DNA from: an uncultured Clostridia bacterium
GTDB lineage: Bacteria; Bacillota; Clostridia; UMGS1810
Direction of reading: 5' to 3'
Assembly: GCA_905210855.1 (NCBI GenBank)
Contig: CAJLYL010000003.1
Span: forward strand, 1-54,285
DNA length: 54,285 bases
Both the position numbers and the translations under genes were made by a program. Shown piece after piece: positions 43,171 through 51,833 of the stretch. The notes beneath the pieces were generated by a model. The model did no database searches, was not told the origin of the DNA, and saw only the letters and a program-made list of their open reading frames with translations. Each line of letters begins with the position of its first letter. The first letter of the stretch is position 1.

Positions 43171-43199
43171 ATTATAGCAAGGGGGTCTTGAAAGTTCAA
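43171..43199 (-). promoter_or_regulatory. Promoter of the small Spo0A-C-like gene, with leader hairpin
   Basis: Minus-strand -35 TTGAAC (43194-43199), 17-bp spacer and -10 TATAAT (43171-43176). The leader holds a GC-rich stem (CCGACAGCC... with ...GGCTGCCGG, about 43102-43140) ending just ahead of the ribosome binding site. Nothing else is recognisable in 43200-43335. Confidence 0.75.
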
Positions 43200-43335
43200 A
43201 TAGAATCGTTCGCGTATTTTCGACGGAAATTGACAGGTTCCTTTTCACCCTGACAAAAGGTGTGCGGGTTTTTGCGAAAAAGCCGAAATTGTTACGAAAA
43301 GTTCATATTTTGACGCACAGGAAAACAAGAGAAAA

Positions 43336-45318
43336 TCAGGTATCGGAGGTGTTGCCCGGCATCTGCGGAGGCGTGCCTCCGTTACCGTTCGGCGAGGTTA
43401 TGCCACTATCGCCGCTCGGTATTTCCGGCGGGGTGGTGCCATCGCTGTTGCCGTTCGGCATTTGGCCGCCCATACTGCCGTTTGGAGCCCGACCACCCAT
43501 ATTGCCGGGGCCGCCGCCAAAGCTGCCCATACCCGTAGCGCCGCTGACAACGCCGGAGCAGGTCTCGTTCGCGGCTTCTGTACCATTTACATAGACTGTA
43601 TACGTTTCGCCCTCGGTGATGTCCGGCGTGCTGAACGTGACATTCGTAAAGTTCTTCGGAGCCACGGCGGAAACGAGCGTGTTGCCGTCCGCGCCCTTCA
43701 CTTCTACGGTGTCACCCGCGCTGCCGGTGCAGCTGACGCTGATCGTGTTCTGTTTGGAATCCGTTGTGGGGGTCTTCAGCATGCCGGAGCTGCCTGTGCC
43801 GAGCACAACGCCGCCGTTGATGGTAAACACGCCGTCGCAGTCAAATGTGCCGTTACCGTCACCGGTGGGGCCGCTGACGTACACCGTACCGCCGTTAATC
43901 GTAAGCGCACCGTTGGAATCGAGCCCGTCGCCGGAGGCGTTGACGGTGAGCGTGCCGCCGTTGACGGTGAGCGTATCTGCACCCGCGGTGCCAAAGCCGC
44001 CGTCAACGGCGCTGCCTGCAGCATTCAGGCCGTCGTCGCTTGCGGTGACATCGATCGTACCGCCGTTGATGGTGAGGTCGATGGCTTCAAGGCCCTCACA
44101 GGACTCTTCCACCACGATGGTGCCGTCCTCGATCGTAAGGGTGTTATCTGCGTGCAGGCCGTCGTCGCCGGACTTTACGGTGATACCGCCGCCTGAAACG
44201 GTCATCGAATCGTTGCTGTGCAGGCTGTCGTCTGCGGAATCGACCGCGACGGTGCCGCCGGTGATGTCGAGCGCGGCCTCGGCCTTGATGCCCTTTGTAG
44301 ACAGGGTTTCGTCCGTCGTTGTACTCTGTGCGCCGCCAAACATAGCATTGCCCGTTTTTTGCTCTCCATTCGCGCTGCCGCCTGCGGTGACATTTACTTC
44401 GCCCGCGGAAATGAGAACACTGGTCTCCGCCTGAATGCCGTCCTGCTCGGCGGTGATGTTCACAGTGCCCCCGCCGATATAGACATAGCCTTTATCGGCC
44501 TCGGATTTGGTGGACTTGATGCCGTTGCCGGAAGCCGTGATATGGACGGTGCCGTCCTTAATGAGCACAGCGTCTTTGCCGACGAGGCCGTCGTCTGCCG
44601 AAGTGATATTCAAAACGCCGCCGGTGATTTTCAATTTATCTTCGCTCGTGATGCCGTCATTTGCGTTGGCGTTGACGTTCAGCGTGCCCGTGCCGTTAAC
44701 GGAAAGGTCGCATTTGGCGAAAATCGCGGCGGTAAGCTCATCGTTGCCGTCCGTGCCGGTGACGGTATCGGTCACGGTGCTTTCGGTGTTTTCGGGCAGG
44801 CTGATAATGACTTTATCGGCGTTTTTCGCGTAGATAGGCGCGGTCGTTGTGCAGGTGATGCTCGCGTTTTCGAGCACAAGGCGCACATCATCCTCGTCGC
44901 CGGCATCAATGATGACCTGGCCGTCCGTGAGCGTGCCGCTGAGGACATACGTGCCCGCTTCCGTAATGGTGACCGTGCTGCCGGAAACCTTAACGCCGTC
45001 TGCTTCCTTTGGCGCGGAAAGGTCGATCTTCACGGTGTCTTCCGTACTGTAATCGATGTAGAAATCCTTATTTTTAAAGGAAAGATTTGCTTCGATGACG
45101 GAGCCGATGGTGCCGTTCATCGCGCCGCCGGTAGAATCGGGCTCGTCTGCACCGCTTTCCTCAGAGGTGCTGACCGTGCTCACGGTAGAGGAAGCGGAAA
45201 ATGCGGACGTAGACGATGTGGTCGACTGTGTGGAAGCGCAACCCGCTAAGATCAGTGCGGAGAGAATGACAGCAAAGCGCAGGGTGTGTTTTTTCGTGGA
45301 TAAACGATTCGGTTTCAT
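43336..45318 (-). CDS. Surface lipoprotein with carbohydrate-binding-like (DUF4353) beta-helix repeats
   Basis: A 660-residue lipoprotein: signal sequence with lipobox ILAGC (about 22-26), a Ser/Thr-rich linker to about residue 65, then a long run of right-handed beta-helix repeats of the form 'LTINGGTVxVxASGDGLD' (about 200-500). A C-terminal low-complexity region (about 595-660) is rich in Gly, Met, Pro and Asn. The repeats match DUF4353, annotated as carbohydrate-binding. It is the last gene of the VTC / DUF4956 / DUF4353 set, which often also contains CotH kinase-like spore-coat genes; no CotH is here. The function of the set is not established. Confidence 0.9.
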   Translation of the reverse strand: MKPNRLSTKKHTLRFAVILSALILAGCASTQSTTSSTSAFSASSTVSTVSTSEESGADEPDSTGGAMNGTIGSVIEANLSFKNKDFYIDYSTEDTVKIDLSAPKEADGVKVSGSTVTITEAGTYVLSGTLTDGQVIIDAGDEDDVRLVLENASITCTTTAPIYAKNADKVIISLPENTESTVTDTVTGTDGNDELTAAIFAKCDLSVNGTGTLNVNANANDGITSEDKLKITGGVLNITSADDGLVGKDAVLIKDGTVHITASGNGIKSTKSEADKGYVYIGGGTVNITAEQDGIQAETSVLISAGEVNVTAGGSANGEQKTGNAMFGGAQSTTTDETLSTKGIKAEAALDITGGTVAVDSADDSLHSNDSMTVSGGGITVKSGDDGLHADNTLTIEDGTIVVEESCEGLEAIDLTINGGTIDVTASDDGLNAAGSAVDGGFGTAGADTLTVNGGTLTVNASGDGLDSNGALTINGGTVYVSGPTGDGNGTFDCDGVFTINGGVVLGTGSSGMLKTPTTDSKQNTISVSCTGSAGDTVEVKGADGNTLVSAVAPKNFTNVTFSTPDITEGETYTVYVNGTEAANETCSGVVSGATGMGSFGGGPGNMGGRAPNGSMGGQMPNGNSDGTTPPEIPSGDSGITSPNGNGGTPPQMPGNTSDT

Positions 45319-45336
45319 AAAGGAAGGCTCCTTTCT

Positions 45337-46011
45337 TTACAGTTGTTCCACGGGAGTATGCGGCTGGCCGCAGCGCACTTCGAGATTGCCGTTGCGGCAG
45401 CGAAGCGCATCGAGAAATTCTTTTTCGTTGCGGTCGTCCGCAAGGCGCACGCGATAGTGCAGCTTATAGAGGCTACCGAGGCTTGCGGTCTTGACTTCCG
45501 TAAGCTCTGCGTGGGTGGTGTATTCTTTGAAAATATCGTCGAACACCTCGGTGTAATCGAGCGATTCAGGGATGGTGATGCTGAGCTCTTTTTCGCCGCT
45601 GCGGTCTGCACCGATATGGAAGAAGACGAGCAGATACAGCACGGCGCACGCAATGACCGTGAAGAGCACGGAAAGCGCGATATAGCCGCTGCCGCAGGCG
45701 AGACCCACGGCCATGGCAACGAAGATGACGGAGATGTCTTTGGCGTTACCGGGTGCGGAGCGGAAACGGACAAGGCCGAACGCGCCGGCGACCGCGACGC
45801 CCGTGCCGACGTTGCCGTTGACGAGCATAATGACGGTCTGCACGGCAAACGGCAGCAAAATGACAGCGAGCACAAGGCTTTGCGTAAAGCGCGTGCGGCG
45901 CGTATACGTAAACGCGATGAGTGCGCCGCAAAGCAGCGCGACGAGAGAGCAAATCAAAAACGAAGATACGGTGATACCGGACGAGGTGAAGCTTGCAAAC
46001 ATGGTTTCCAT
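45337..46011 (-). CDS. DUF4956 membrane protein
   Basis: A 224-residue protein with about four transmembrane helices in the first 130 residues and a cytoplasmic tail. The conserved family stretch VAGAFGLVRFRSAPGNAKD lies between helices (about 75-93). DUF4956 proteins are encoded next to VTC-domain polyphosphate polymerases. It is translated from an ATG after AAAGGAT, 32 nt after the VTC gene and 18 nt before the lipoprotein gene. A role as a channel or anchor for polyphosphate export has been proposed by context only. Confidence 0.9.
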   Translation of the reverse strand: METMFASFTSSGITVSSFLICSLVALLCGALIAFTYTRRTRFTQSLVLAVILLPFAVQTVIMLVNGNVGTGVAVAGAFGLVRFRSAPGNAKDISVIFVAMAVGLACGSGYIALSVLFTVIACAVLYLLVFFHIGADRSGEKELSITIPESLDYTEVFDDIFKEYTTHAELTEVKTASLGSLYKLHYRVRLADDRNEKEFLDALRCRNGNLEVRCGQPHTPVEQL

Positions 46012-46043
46012 GGGAATATCCTTTCTGGAATCAAATGAATTAT

Positions 46044-46754
46044 TTAGGATGCATGCACGATGTGCGTGCCGTGGGTGTTATAGGCGCTGGCATATTTAGA
46101 AAACGACGCGGGGTAAATTCTAAAGCGGCTCAGCATATCGGTGAGCCATGTGGGGAGACCGCCGCCGGCTTTGATTTCCATCAGCGTTTCGCCGGGCTCT
46201 AAAAGCAGTCGCCCGTCGTCCCCCTGACGCAGGTCGGTATTTCCTTCTCTAAAGCGTATGTTGGTATCGAATGTGATGCGCAGGCCGCTGTCTTCGCGGC
46301 TGTAAAGTGCCACACGGTCGTAGCATAGCGCCATGGCAGACTTTAAATCGCCGTAATAGTGCAGTGACCATGCAATCTCTTTTGCAATCTGGCTGTTCTC
46401 TTTCGGCGCTTTGCCGTTTACGAGCCAATCATACGCTTCGCCGTAGGGCATCACGATGCGGCGCTTGTAGACAATGCCCTGATATTTTTTCTTCAGCTCC
46501 ACAAACGACGGGCTTTCCGCTTTCGGCACGCCGTAGGTGCGCAAACGCAGCTTTTCTTTATAGACGGGCTTTTCGCCCGAAAGTCGCGCCAGCAAATAAT
46601 TCGGGGTGTCAAAGTAAATGTTGCATATGGTGGAGCGCCCGTATTCATCGGGGCGCATATACGGCTCCAAAACCGCCCAGAGCGCCTCAAACTGTAAGGA
46701 ATCAAGCAGATATTTTTGCTCTACGCGCTCAAATATGCCGGTATAGTCCGCCAT
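46044..46754 (-). CDS. VTC-domain polyphosphate polymerase-like protein
   Basis: A 236-residue protein of the triphosphate-tunnel type. Typical features are FERVEQKYLL at residues 8-17, the STICNIYFDTPNY strand (about 41-53), KEKLRLRTYG (about 66-75), the VELKKKYQGIVYKRR basic strand (about 86-100) and a late LMEIKAGG (about 191-198). These line the tunnel that binds ATP and growing polyphosphate. In yeast VTC4 this domain makes polyphosphate from ATP. First gene of the three-gene set, with GAGGAGGG upstream of the ATG. Confidence 0.92.
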   Translation of the reverse strand: MADYTGIFERVEQKYLLDSLQFEALWAVLEPYMRPDEYGRSTICNIYFDTPNYLLARLSGEKPVYKEKLRLRTYGVPKAESPSFVELKKKYQGIVYKRRIVMPYGEAYDWLVNGKAPKENSQIAKEIAWSLHYYGDLKSAMALCYDRVALYSREDSGLRITFDTNIRFREGNTDLRQGDDGRLLLEPGETLMEIKAGGGLPTWLTDMLSRFRIYPASFSKYASAYNTHGTHIVHAS

Positions 46755-46989
46755 GGCTTTCGCCCTCCTCTTTGTTTTGTTTCTTAAATTTTACTTACAA
46801 AATGTGATAAAAAGGTGATTGTATTTTGAGCGTTAGCGGAGAAAACCGTGCAAAAACAGGTGCTGTGCACCGTTCCTACAAAAACAGGTGTGTTCTGCTG
46901 TGCAAAAAGTCCATTGCGCCGCGCATATACAAATGATAGAATGAGATAAACGCGTTTCTATGGAAAAACGCTACTTTGGGAGGATCCGT
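46755..46989. other. Divergent intergenic region with a 12-bp direct repeat
   Basis: CAAAAACAGGTG occurs at 46851-46862 and again at 46879-46890, 28 bp apart, between the VTC-type gene and the acyltransferase gene. The spacing, close to three helical turns, could suit a regulator. A GATAGAAT -10-like sequence near 46936 may serve the plus-strand gene. No other element is seen. Confidence 0.4.
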
Positions 46990-47919
46990 ATGTACACACT
47001 CGATTATTTAAATTGCTTTATTGAAAACCTTGATCTGCCGGAAGCGAGCCGCGCTTCTCTGCGCGAGAACTGCGAGACGCTCGTGACGACGCCCGGCGCG
47101 ATTGACGAGCTGGTCTCTGCCGAGACGCTGCTCTTTAAAGATTACGGCATTGACGGCGCATACGGCGCGGAATGGAAGCCCATTGTGCCGCACATGGACG
47201 CGCTTTCGGAGCGGACAGGGCTGCACCGCCACGTGGTGGATTTCCTGTTCCTTGCGCTTGCAAGCGAACGTCTGCGCGAAAATTACAGAGCGGCGGGCCT
47301 GCCGGACGAGCTGTTCTGGGACACCATCGCCGACCTAAAATTCAAGCTCATCGAGTGCCACGACGTATACGGCATTTGGGGCACATTTGTCGCAAGCTGG
47401 TATCCGTGGTTCTACACGATGCACCGCTTTAAGCTGGGCCGTTTGCAGTATGAGGCCGTACACTTCTCCGGCGACACGCCCGTGACGGTCGGCGGTTACA
47501 CGGTAAAGCCCGGTGACACGGTTTACAACATGCACATTCCGTCCTGCGGTTCTTTGAACCGCGCGGCGCGCATCGAATCTTATAAAAAAGCCTACGAATT
47601 TTACAAAAAAGGCCTTGATGGCAAGCCGATGGTATTCCACTGCCACTCCTGGCTTTTGTTCCCGAAGAACCGCGAAATTCTGCCCGAGACGCTCAATATG
47701 GTCGATTTCATCGGTGACTTCTATATTTACGACAGCGAGGAATACGATGTGTTCCACGACAAGTGGCGTGTGTTCGCAAAGGACTTTGAGAAGCCGAACA
47801 GTGAGCTGCCGGAGGACACCACCCAGCGCCGCTGTTTTAAAAAATGGCTTCTGGACGGCAAAAAGACCGGCGCGGGCGCGGGCATCTTCATTTACGACGG
47901 CGAGAAGTTCACCAAATAA
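46990..47919 (+). CDS. Acyltransferase-domain protein (DUF5596/GNAT-like C-terminus)
   Basis: A 309-residue soluble protein of a family annotated as acyltransferase-domain-containing. The N-terminal helical half contains LHRHVVDFLFLALASERLR (about 79-97); the C-terminal half has MVFHCHSWLLFPKN and the MVDFIGDFYIYDSEEYDVF segment typical of the GNAT-like part. The ATG at 46990 follows GGGAGG; the earlier ATG at 46960 lacks a ribosome binding site. No substrate can be named. It is not clearly linked to its neighbours. Confidence 0.7.
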   Translation: MYTLDYLNCFIENLDLPEASRASLRENCETLVTTPGAIDELVSAETLLFKDYGIDGAYGAEWKPIVPHMDALSERTGLHRHVVDFLFLALASERLRENYRAAGLPDELFWDTIADLKFKLIECHDVYGIWGTFVASWYPWFYTMHRFKLGRLQYEAVHFSGDTPVTVGGYTVKPGDTVYNMHIPSCGSLNRAARIESYKKAYEFYKKGLDGKPMVFHCHSWLLFPKNREILPETLNMVDFIGDFYIYDSEEYDVFHDKWRVFAKDFEKPNSELPEDTTQRRCFKKWLLDGKKTGAGAGIFIYDGEKFTK

Positions 47920-47971
47920 GTAAATTTGCAAGATATTTTGCAAAAGCCTGCATTTTTACGCGCAAAAAAGC

Positions 47972-48000
47972 TTGACAGAAGTTTAATTAGCTGCTATAAT
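47972..48000 (+). promoter_or_regulatory. Promoter of the purine-riboswitch transcript
   Basis: TTGACA (47972-47977), 17-bp spacer and TATAAT (47995-48000), a perfect consensus, about 10 nt ahead of the aptamer. Confidence 0.9.
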
Positions 48001-48011
48001 TTTGAATTGCT

Positions 48012-48126
48012 GATCGGTCATATAAATTCACGACTTGGGTGAATGTCTCTACCGGCCGCCTTGTGTGCCGACTATACCGAAGCCGCTTACGGGCTTCGTG
48101 TATACGTTCGGGCACAGGGCGGCCTT
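48012..48126 (+). promoter_or_regulatory. Guanine-type purine riboswitch with terminator
   Basis: P1 strands are TCGGTCATA (48013-48021) and TATACCGA (48073-48080). P2 is ATTCAC/GTGAAT around loop GACTTGG. J2/3 reads GTCTCTACC, P3 follows, and CCGACTAT carries the C that selects guanine over adenine. A terminator arm, GGCCGCCTTGTG (48054-48065), which lies inside P3, pairs with CACAGGGCGGCC (48113-48124) ahead of five Ts. Aptamer and terminator are thus mutually exclusive, which predicts an ON switch. Confidence 0.85.
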
Positions 48127-48225
48127 TTTATGTGCCGATTTACCCGAAACCGGGTCTTGCATAGAGTTGTATTTTGAAATTCATACGCAAATTCATCTGT
48201 TAGTTTTAGAAAGTTGGGGTCAAAC

Positions 48226-49629
48226 ATGAACACGGATATCGTCATCATTGGCGCCGGTCCTGCCGGCATTTTTACCGCGATGGAGCTTCTGCGCCGCGGC
48301 AGCAAGGAGAAAATTCTGCTGCTGGAAAAAGGCCGTTCCATTGAAACGCGCAAATGTCCCAAGGCCCAGACCGGCCGCTGCATGAACTGCAAGCCGTACT
48401 GCCATATTACAACAGGCTTTTCCGGCGCGGGCGCGTTTTCGGACGGCAAGCTGTCCCTCAGCCCAGAGGTTGGCGGCGACCTGCCTCAGCTGATTGGCGA
48501 AGACACCGTACAGTCGCTTATTGAATACACGGATTCCATCTATCTGGAGTTCGGCGCGGACACGCGCGTGGAGGGCGTGAGCGAAAAGGAAGCCGTCAAA
48601 GAAATTCGCAAGCGTGCCATCCAGACCGGCCTGAAGCTCGTCGACTGCCCCATCCGTCACCTCGGCACAGAGAAGGCGCAGGAGATTTATTACGCGATCG
48701 AGCAATATCTTCTGCATAACGGCGTGGAGATTCGCTTCGGCTGCGCGTGCAGCGACCTCATTTTGAAGAACGACACCTGCATCGGCGTGCACGTTGCGGA
48801 GGGTCAGAACGAATACGACGTTTACGCAAAGCAGACCGTTGTGGCAGCCGGCCGACGCGGCGCGGATTGGTTTGACAAGCTCTGCGCCCGCCACGGCATC
48901 GCCCATGCGCCGGGCACAGTGGACATCGGCGTGCGCGTAGAGGTGCGCAACGAGGTCATGGAAACCGTGAACAACGTTCTGTATGAATCGAAGCTCATCG
49001 GCTACCCGAAGCCGTTTAAAAACAAGGTGCGCACATTCTGCCAGAACCCGGGCGGCTTTGTCAGCCAGGAAAATTACGATAACAACCTCGCCGTCGTGAA
49101 CGGCCATTCCTATAAAGATAAAAAATCCGATAACACAAACCTCGCCATTTTATGCTCCCACAACTTCAACGAGCCGTTCAATCAGCCGATCGAATACGCG
49201 CAGAAGGTGGGCGAGCTGACGAATATGTTGGGCGCGGGACACATTTTGGTGCAGCGCTACGGCGATATTCTGGACGGCAAGCGCACGTGGCAGAAAGAGC
49301 TTTCTCGCTCCAACCTGCGCCCCTCTCTGCCGGACGCGGTGGCGGGCGACATCACCTCTGCCATGCCGTACCGCGCCATGGTGAACATCATCAACTTCAT
49401 TCAGGCGGTCGATCACGTCGTCCCGGGCTTCGCCGCCGTGGAGACGCTGCTCTATTCGCCGGAGCTGAAGTTTTACAGCAACCGCGTGAAGATGGACACG
49501 GACCTCAACACAAGCATTCACAACCTGCACTGCCTTGGCGACGCCAGCGGATGGACGCGCGGCCTGATGATGGCCTCTTGCATGGGCGTGCTCATGGGCA
49601 GAAAACTCGCAGAACAGGAAAACGCATAA
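48226..49629 (+). CDS. FAD-dependent dehydrogenase of the COG2509 type
   Basis: A 467-residue flavoprotein. The FAD-binding Rossmann motif is at the N-terminus (IVIIGAGPAGIFTAMELL, about 5-22). A cysteine-containing stretch (CPKAQTGRCMNCKPYC, about 45-60) follows, then GFSGAGAFSDGKLSLS (about 65-80) as in this uncharacterised family. The C-terminal FAD contact is CLGDASGWTRGL near 441. The ATG at 48226 lacks a strong ribosome binding site (AAGTTGGGGT). The purine riboswitch ahead of it implies a connection to purine metabolism. The reaction is not known. A strong terminator follows. Confidence 0.88.
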   Translation: MNTDIVIIGAGPAGIFTAMELLRRGSKEKILLLEKGRSIETRKCPKAQTGRCMNCKPYCHITTGFSGAGAFSDGKLSLSPEVGGDLPQLIGEDTVQSLIEYTDSIYLEFGADTRVEGVSEKEAVKEIRKRAIQTGLKLVDCPIRHLGTEKAQEIYYAIEQYLLHNGVEIRFGCACSDLILKNDTCIGVHVAEGQNEYDVYAKQTVVAAGRRGADWFDKLCARHGIAHAPGTVDIGVRVEVRNEVMETVNNVLYESKLIGYPKPFKNKVRTFCQNPGGFVSQENYDNNLAVVNGHSYKDKKSDNTNLAILCSHNFNEPFNQPIEYAQKVGELTNMLGAGHILVQRYGDILDGKRTWQKELSRSNLRPSLPDAVAGDITSAMPYRAMVNIINFIQAVDHVVPGFAAVETLLYSPELKFYSNRVKMDTDLNTSIHNLHCLGDASGWTRGLMMASCMGVLMGRKLAEQENA

Positions 49630-49666
49630 GAGAACAAGATTGCACACATCGCAAGTTCACACATAA

Positions 49667-49715
49667 AGAAACGGGTCCCGCCGCGGCAATTCGGCGGAAG
49701 CCCGTTTTCTTTTTG
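49667..49715 (+). terminator. Terminator after the flavoprotein gene
   Basis: AAACGGG (49669-49675) pairs with CCCGTTT after an inner CGCCG/CGGCG stem, followed by CTTTTTG. It also ends the convergent minus-strand operon. Confidence 0.82.
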
Positions 49716-49732
49716 TTTATTTATAAAGCAGA

Positions 49733-50314
49733 TTACAACGTAAATTCAATCATTTTTTGGACAGGGATGCGTGAAACGACGGCGGCGAGCTTTTCGCCGT
49801 CCAAGTCTTTAGAAAAGCCGCCGGCAAAAATGTACGGGACATGGAAAGAATACGTGGTATCTTCCTGCAAGGCGGTTGCGAGTTGTCCCTCGCCGGTCGG
49901 CGTGCATACAGACCACAAGGTCGAATCGAAAATTAGCGAATAATACGGACCTGCGATCATATATTGAATCAGCAGAAGATAGCCGTCTGAATTACCTACA
50001 TTGCGGAATTCATACTCGACATCGAGCACAGTCTCTATATCATCCTTTCCCTCCGGGGGATTTTCCGACGCGCCGTATTTTTCCAGAAATTCATTGTAGG
50101 TCAGCTGTTCCGCACCAAGTATTCTTACAGAATAGCCCTCCGTGTTTTCATCATCCATTTCCTGAAAGGCACCGTTCAGCTCTACCCACTGGTTTTGCGC
50201 ATAGCGCTCTTCCGGGATCGTCAACACATTGGTATTCACATGGACGATGCGCACGACGATGAGCAGAAACAGAACAAGACTGACTGCGCACAGTAAAATC
50301 CTTTTAGCTTTCAC
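49733..50314 (-). CDS. Membrane-anchored extracytoplasmic protein (DUF5028-like) of the ABC operon
   Basis: A 193-residue protein with one N-terminal hydrophobic segment (ILLCAVSLVLFLLIVVRI, about 6-23), likely an uncleaved anchor, and an extracytoplasmic beta-rich domain. The arrangement and segments such as YAQNQWVELNGAFQEMDDE resemble DUF5028 proteins, which accompany ABC exporters in Firmicutes; the assignment is tentative. Start is GTG, overlapping the ATPase gene's stop by 4 nt. It may assist the transporter at the outer face of the membrane. Confidence 0.7.
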   Translation of the reverse strand: MKAKRILLCAVSLVLFLLIVVRIVHVNTNVLTIPEERYAQNQWVELNGAFQEMDDENTEGYSVRILGAEQLTYNEFLEKYGASENPPEGKDDIETVLDVEYEFRNVGNSDGYLLLIQYMIAGPYYSLIFDSTLWSVCTPTGEGQLATALQEDTTYSFHVPYIFAGGFSKDLDGEKLAAVVSRIPVQKMIEFTL

Positions 50315-50967
50315 TTTGCTTCTCCCCCCTTCACGCTGTGCCGCACGATCTCTCCTTGATCTAAATCGTAAATTTCATCGGATATATCTTCCAGAATATC
50401 CCGATCGTGCGAGGAAACGATCAAGACCGCGCCGCGTTCTTTTTCTTTTTTCACGATGTACCCCAGCATGTCAACGCCGGATTCATCCAGCGCATTCGTG
50501 GGTTCATCGAGCAGGATCAAATCCGGGTGCTCCATGACCGCCGCCGCAATGCCGAGGCGCTGCTTCATGCCCAATGAAAACTTTTTGTATTTTTTACGGC
50601 TTTTCGGGTCCAGCCTCACTTCCGATAAAACAGCCTTGATCTCATCCTCTGTCACTTTTCCTTTGGGATATGCGATGAGTTTCAGGTTATCCATAGCGGA
50701 ATAATCGTCCAAAAAGGCCGGCCCTTCAATCAGCACGCCTAAGGATCTCGGAAACGGTATGTCTTTCGATACGACTTCTCCGTCGATCAAAACCTGTCCT
50801 TTCGTGGGGCGGATCAATCCACTGATTAGGCGCATCAGCATCGTTTTGCCGGAACCATTTATTCCACGTAGGCCGATCACACGCCCGCGCTCGGAGCAAA
50901 GGGATACGTTTTTGATTACAACATCGCCGTGAATGGATTTTGTAACGTTTTTCACTTCAAGAAACAT
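50311..50967 (-). CDS. ABC transporter ATP-binding protein
   Basis: A 218-residue ATPase with Walker A INGSGKT (about 37-43), the signature FSLGMKQRLGIA (about 130-141) and Walker B LILLDEPTNALDE (about 150-162). It partners the two upstream membrane proteins in what resembles an ABC-2 type exporter. Overlaps of 1 nt upstream and 4 nt downstream place it firmly in the operon. The exported compound is unknown; no precursor peptide or modification enzyme is visible. Confidence 0.93.
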   Translation of the reverse strand: MFLEVKNVTKSIHGDVVIKNVSLCSERGRVIGLRGINGSGKTMLMRLISGLIRPTKGQVLIDGEVVSKDIPFPRSLGVLIEGPAFLDDYSAMDNLKLIAYPKGKVTEDEIKAVLSEVRLDPKSRKKYKKFSLGMKQRLGIAAAVMEHPDLILLDEPTNALDESGVDMLGYIVKKEKERGAVLIVSSHDRDILEDISDEIYDLDQGEIVRHSVKGGEAK

Positions 50968-51833
50968 CAGGATTCCCCCTTGCTTAAAATATCCTTGCGG
51001 TCGTAAACGATGCAGCCCCCCACTATCGATGCTAAACTAACAAGCGACAAAATCAAAATGCCTTCCGCCGCATCGACTCCGCCCTCACAAAGGAGGGCGT
51101 TTCGAATCATCATGGCATAATTGCCAAAGAAAAAAGGTTTCATAAAATAGGCAGACAGAAACAAAAATACAGCCATGACTAAAAAACTTCCAATCGGTTT
51201 AATGAATAGTGAAATAAGCTGCTGAAGCAACGTGATCGTTAGAATGGCAAACCATACCATCAATAAGGTCGGAATAAAAGCGGGGCTGGTGGCTTCTCGA
51301 GGAACCATAGAAGAAAGGTTCATCACGTTTAAAATTAACTTATCTATTTCTAAAGAAGAAACTCCACCCAAGGCAAAACCGCACCCAAGTGTCACAATCA
51401 CACCCAGCACAAAATACAAACTTGTGCTGATCGTAATACACAGAATTTTCGATAACCAATATTGCTTTTTATCACCGGCACGAAGAAGTAATTGTACATT
51501 CACACCCGCAGAGCTTTCCTCAGTCAAGTCAAAGTTAATATATATGGCAAGTAAAATCAGTAAAAGCCATTGAAAAGGAATAGCAAACGGTCTGTCAAAC
51601 CCAAATAAACTTGCGCTGCGGACGCCGTCACAGCCGCCAAAGGCATAGAGCAGGAAATCACCTAACGTAAGCGCCGTAAAAGGAGAAAGCTGCGGGCTTT
51701 GCAGGTATGCGTTTGAAAAGCTGATTTTGCATGCAAATGCTACCAGAACAAAAAAGAGCAGTGCAACCGAAAATCTTTTCCATCTGCCGAGTAAGGATCG
51801 CCTTACATCTAAAGCAAAAATTCTACAAAACAT
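50967..51833 (-). CDS. ABC-2-like permease subunit
   Basis: A 288-residue protein with about six hydrophobic segments (near 22-42, 88-105, 148-178, 198-222, 224-240 and 255-275). The N-terminus (FALDVRRSLLGRWKRF) is basic and cytoplasmic. It overlaps the other permease gene by 11 nt and the ATPase gene by 1 nt. No family name can be given from memory, but size, topology and context indicate the membrane half of an exporter. Base composition is more AT-rich than that of neighbouring genes. Confidence 0.8.
   Translation of the reverse strand: MFCRIFALDVRRSLLGRWKRFSVALLFFVLVAFACKISFSNAYLQSPQLSPFTALTLGDFLLYAFGGCDGVRSASLFGFDRPFAIPFQWLLLILLAIYINFDLTEESSAGVNVQLLLRAGDKKQYWLSKILCITISTSLYFVLGVIVTLGCGFALGGVSSLEIDKLILNVMNLSSMVPREATSPAFIPTLLMVWFAILTITLLQQLISLFIKPIGSFLVMAVFLFLSAYFMKPFFFGNYAMMIRNALLCEGGVDAAEGILILSLVSLASIVGGCIVYDRKDILSKGES

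Noticed and set aside
43336..45318. Repeat array resembling CRISPR or a minisatellite in the lipoprotein gene
   Set aside because: The periodicity is at protein level (beta-helix repeats); the DNA repeats are imperfect and remain in frame.
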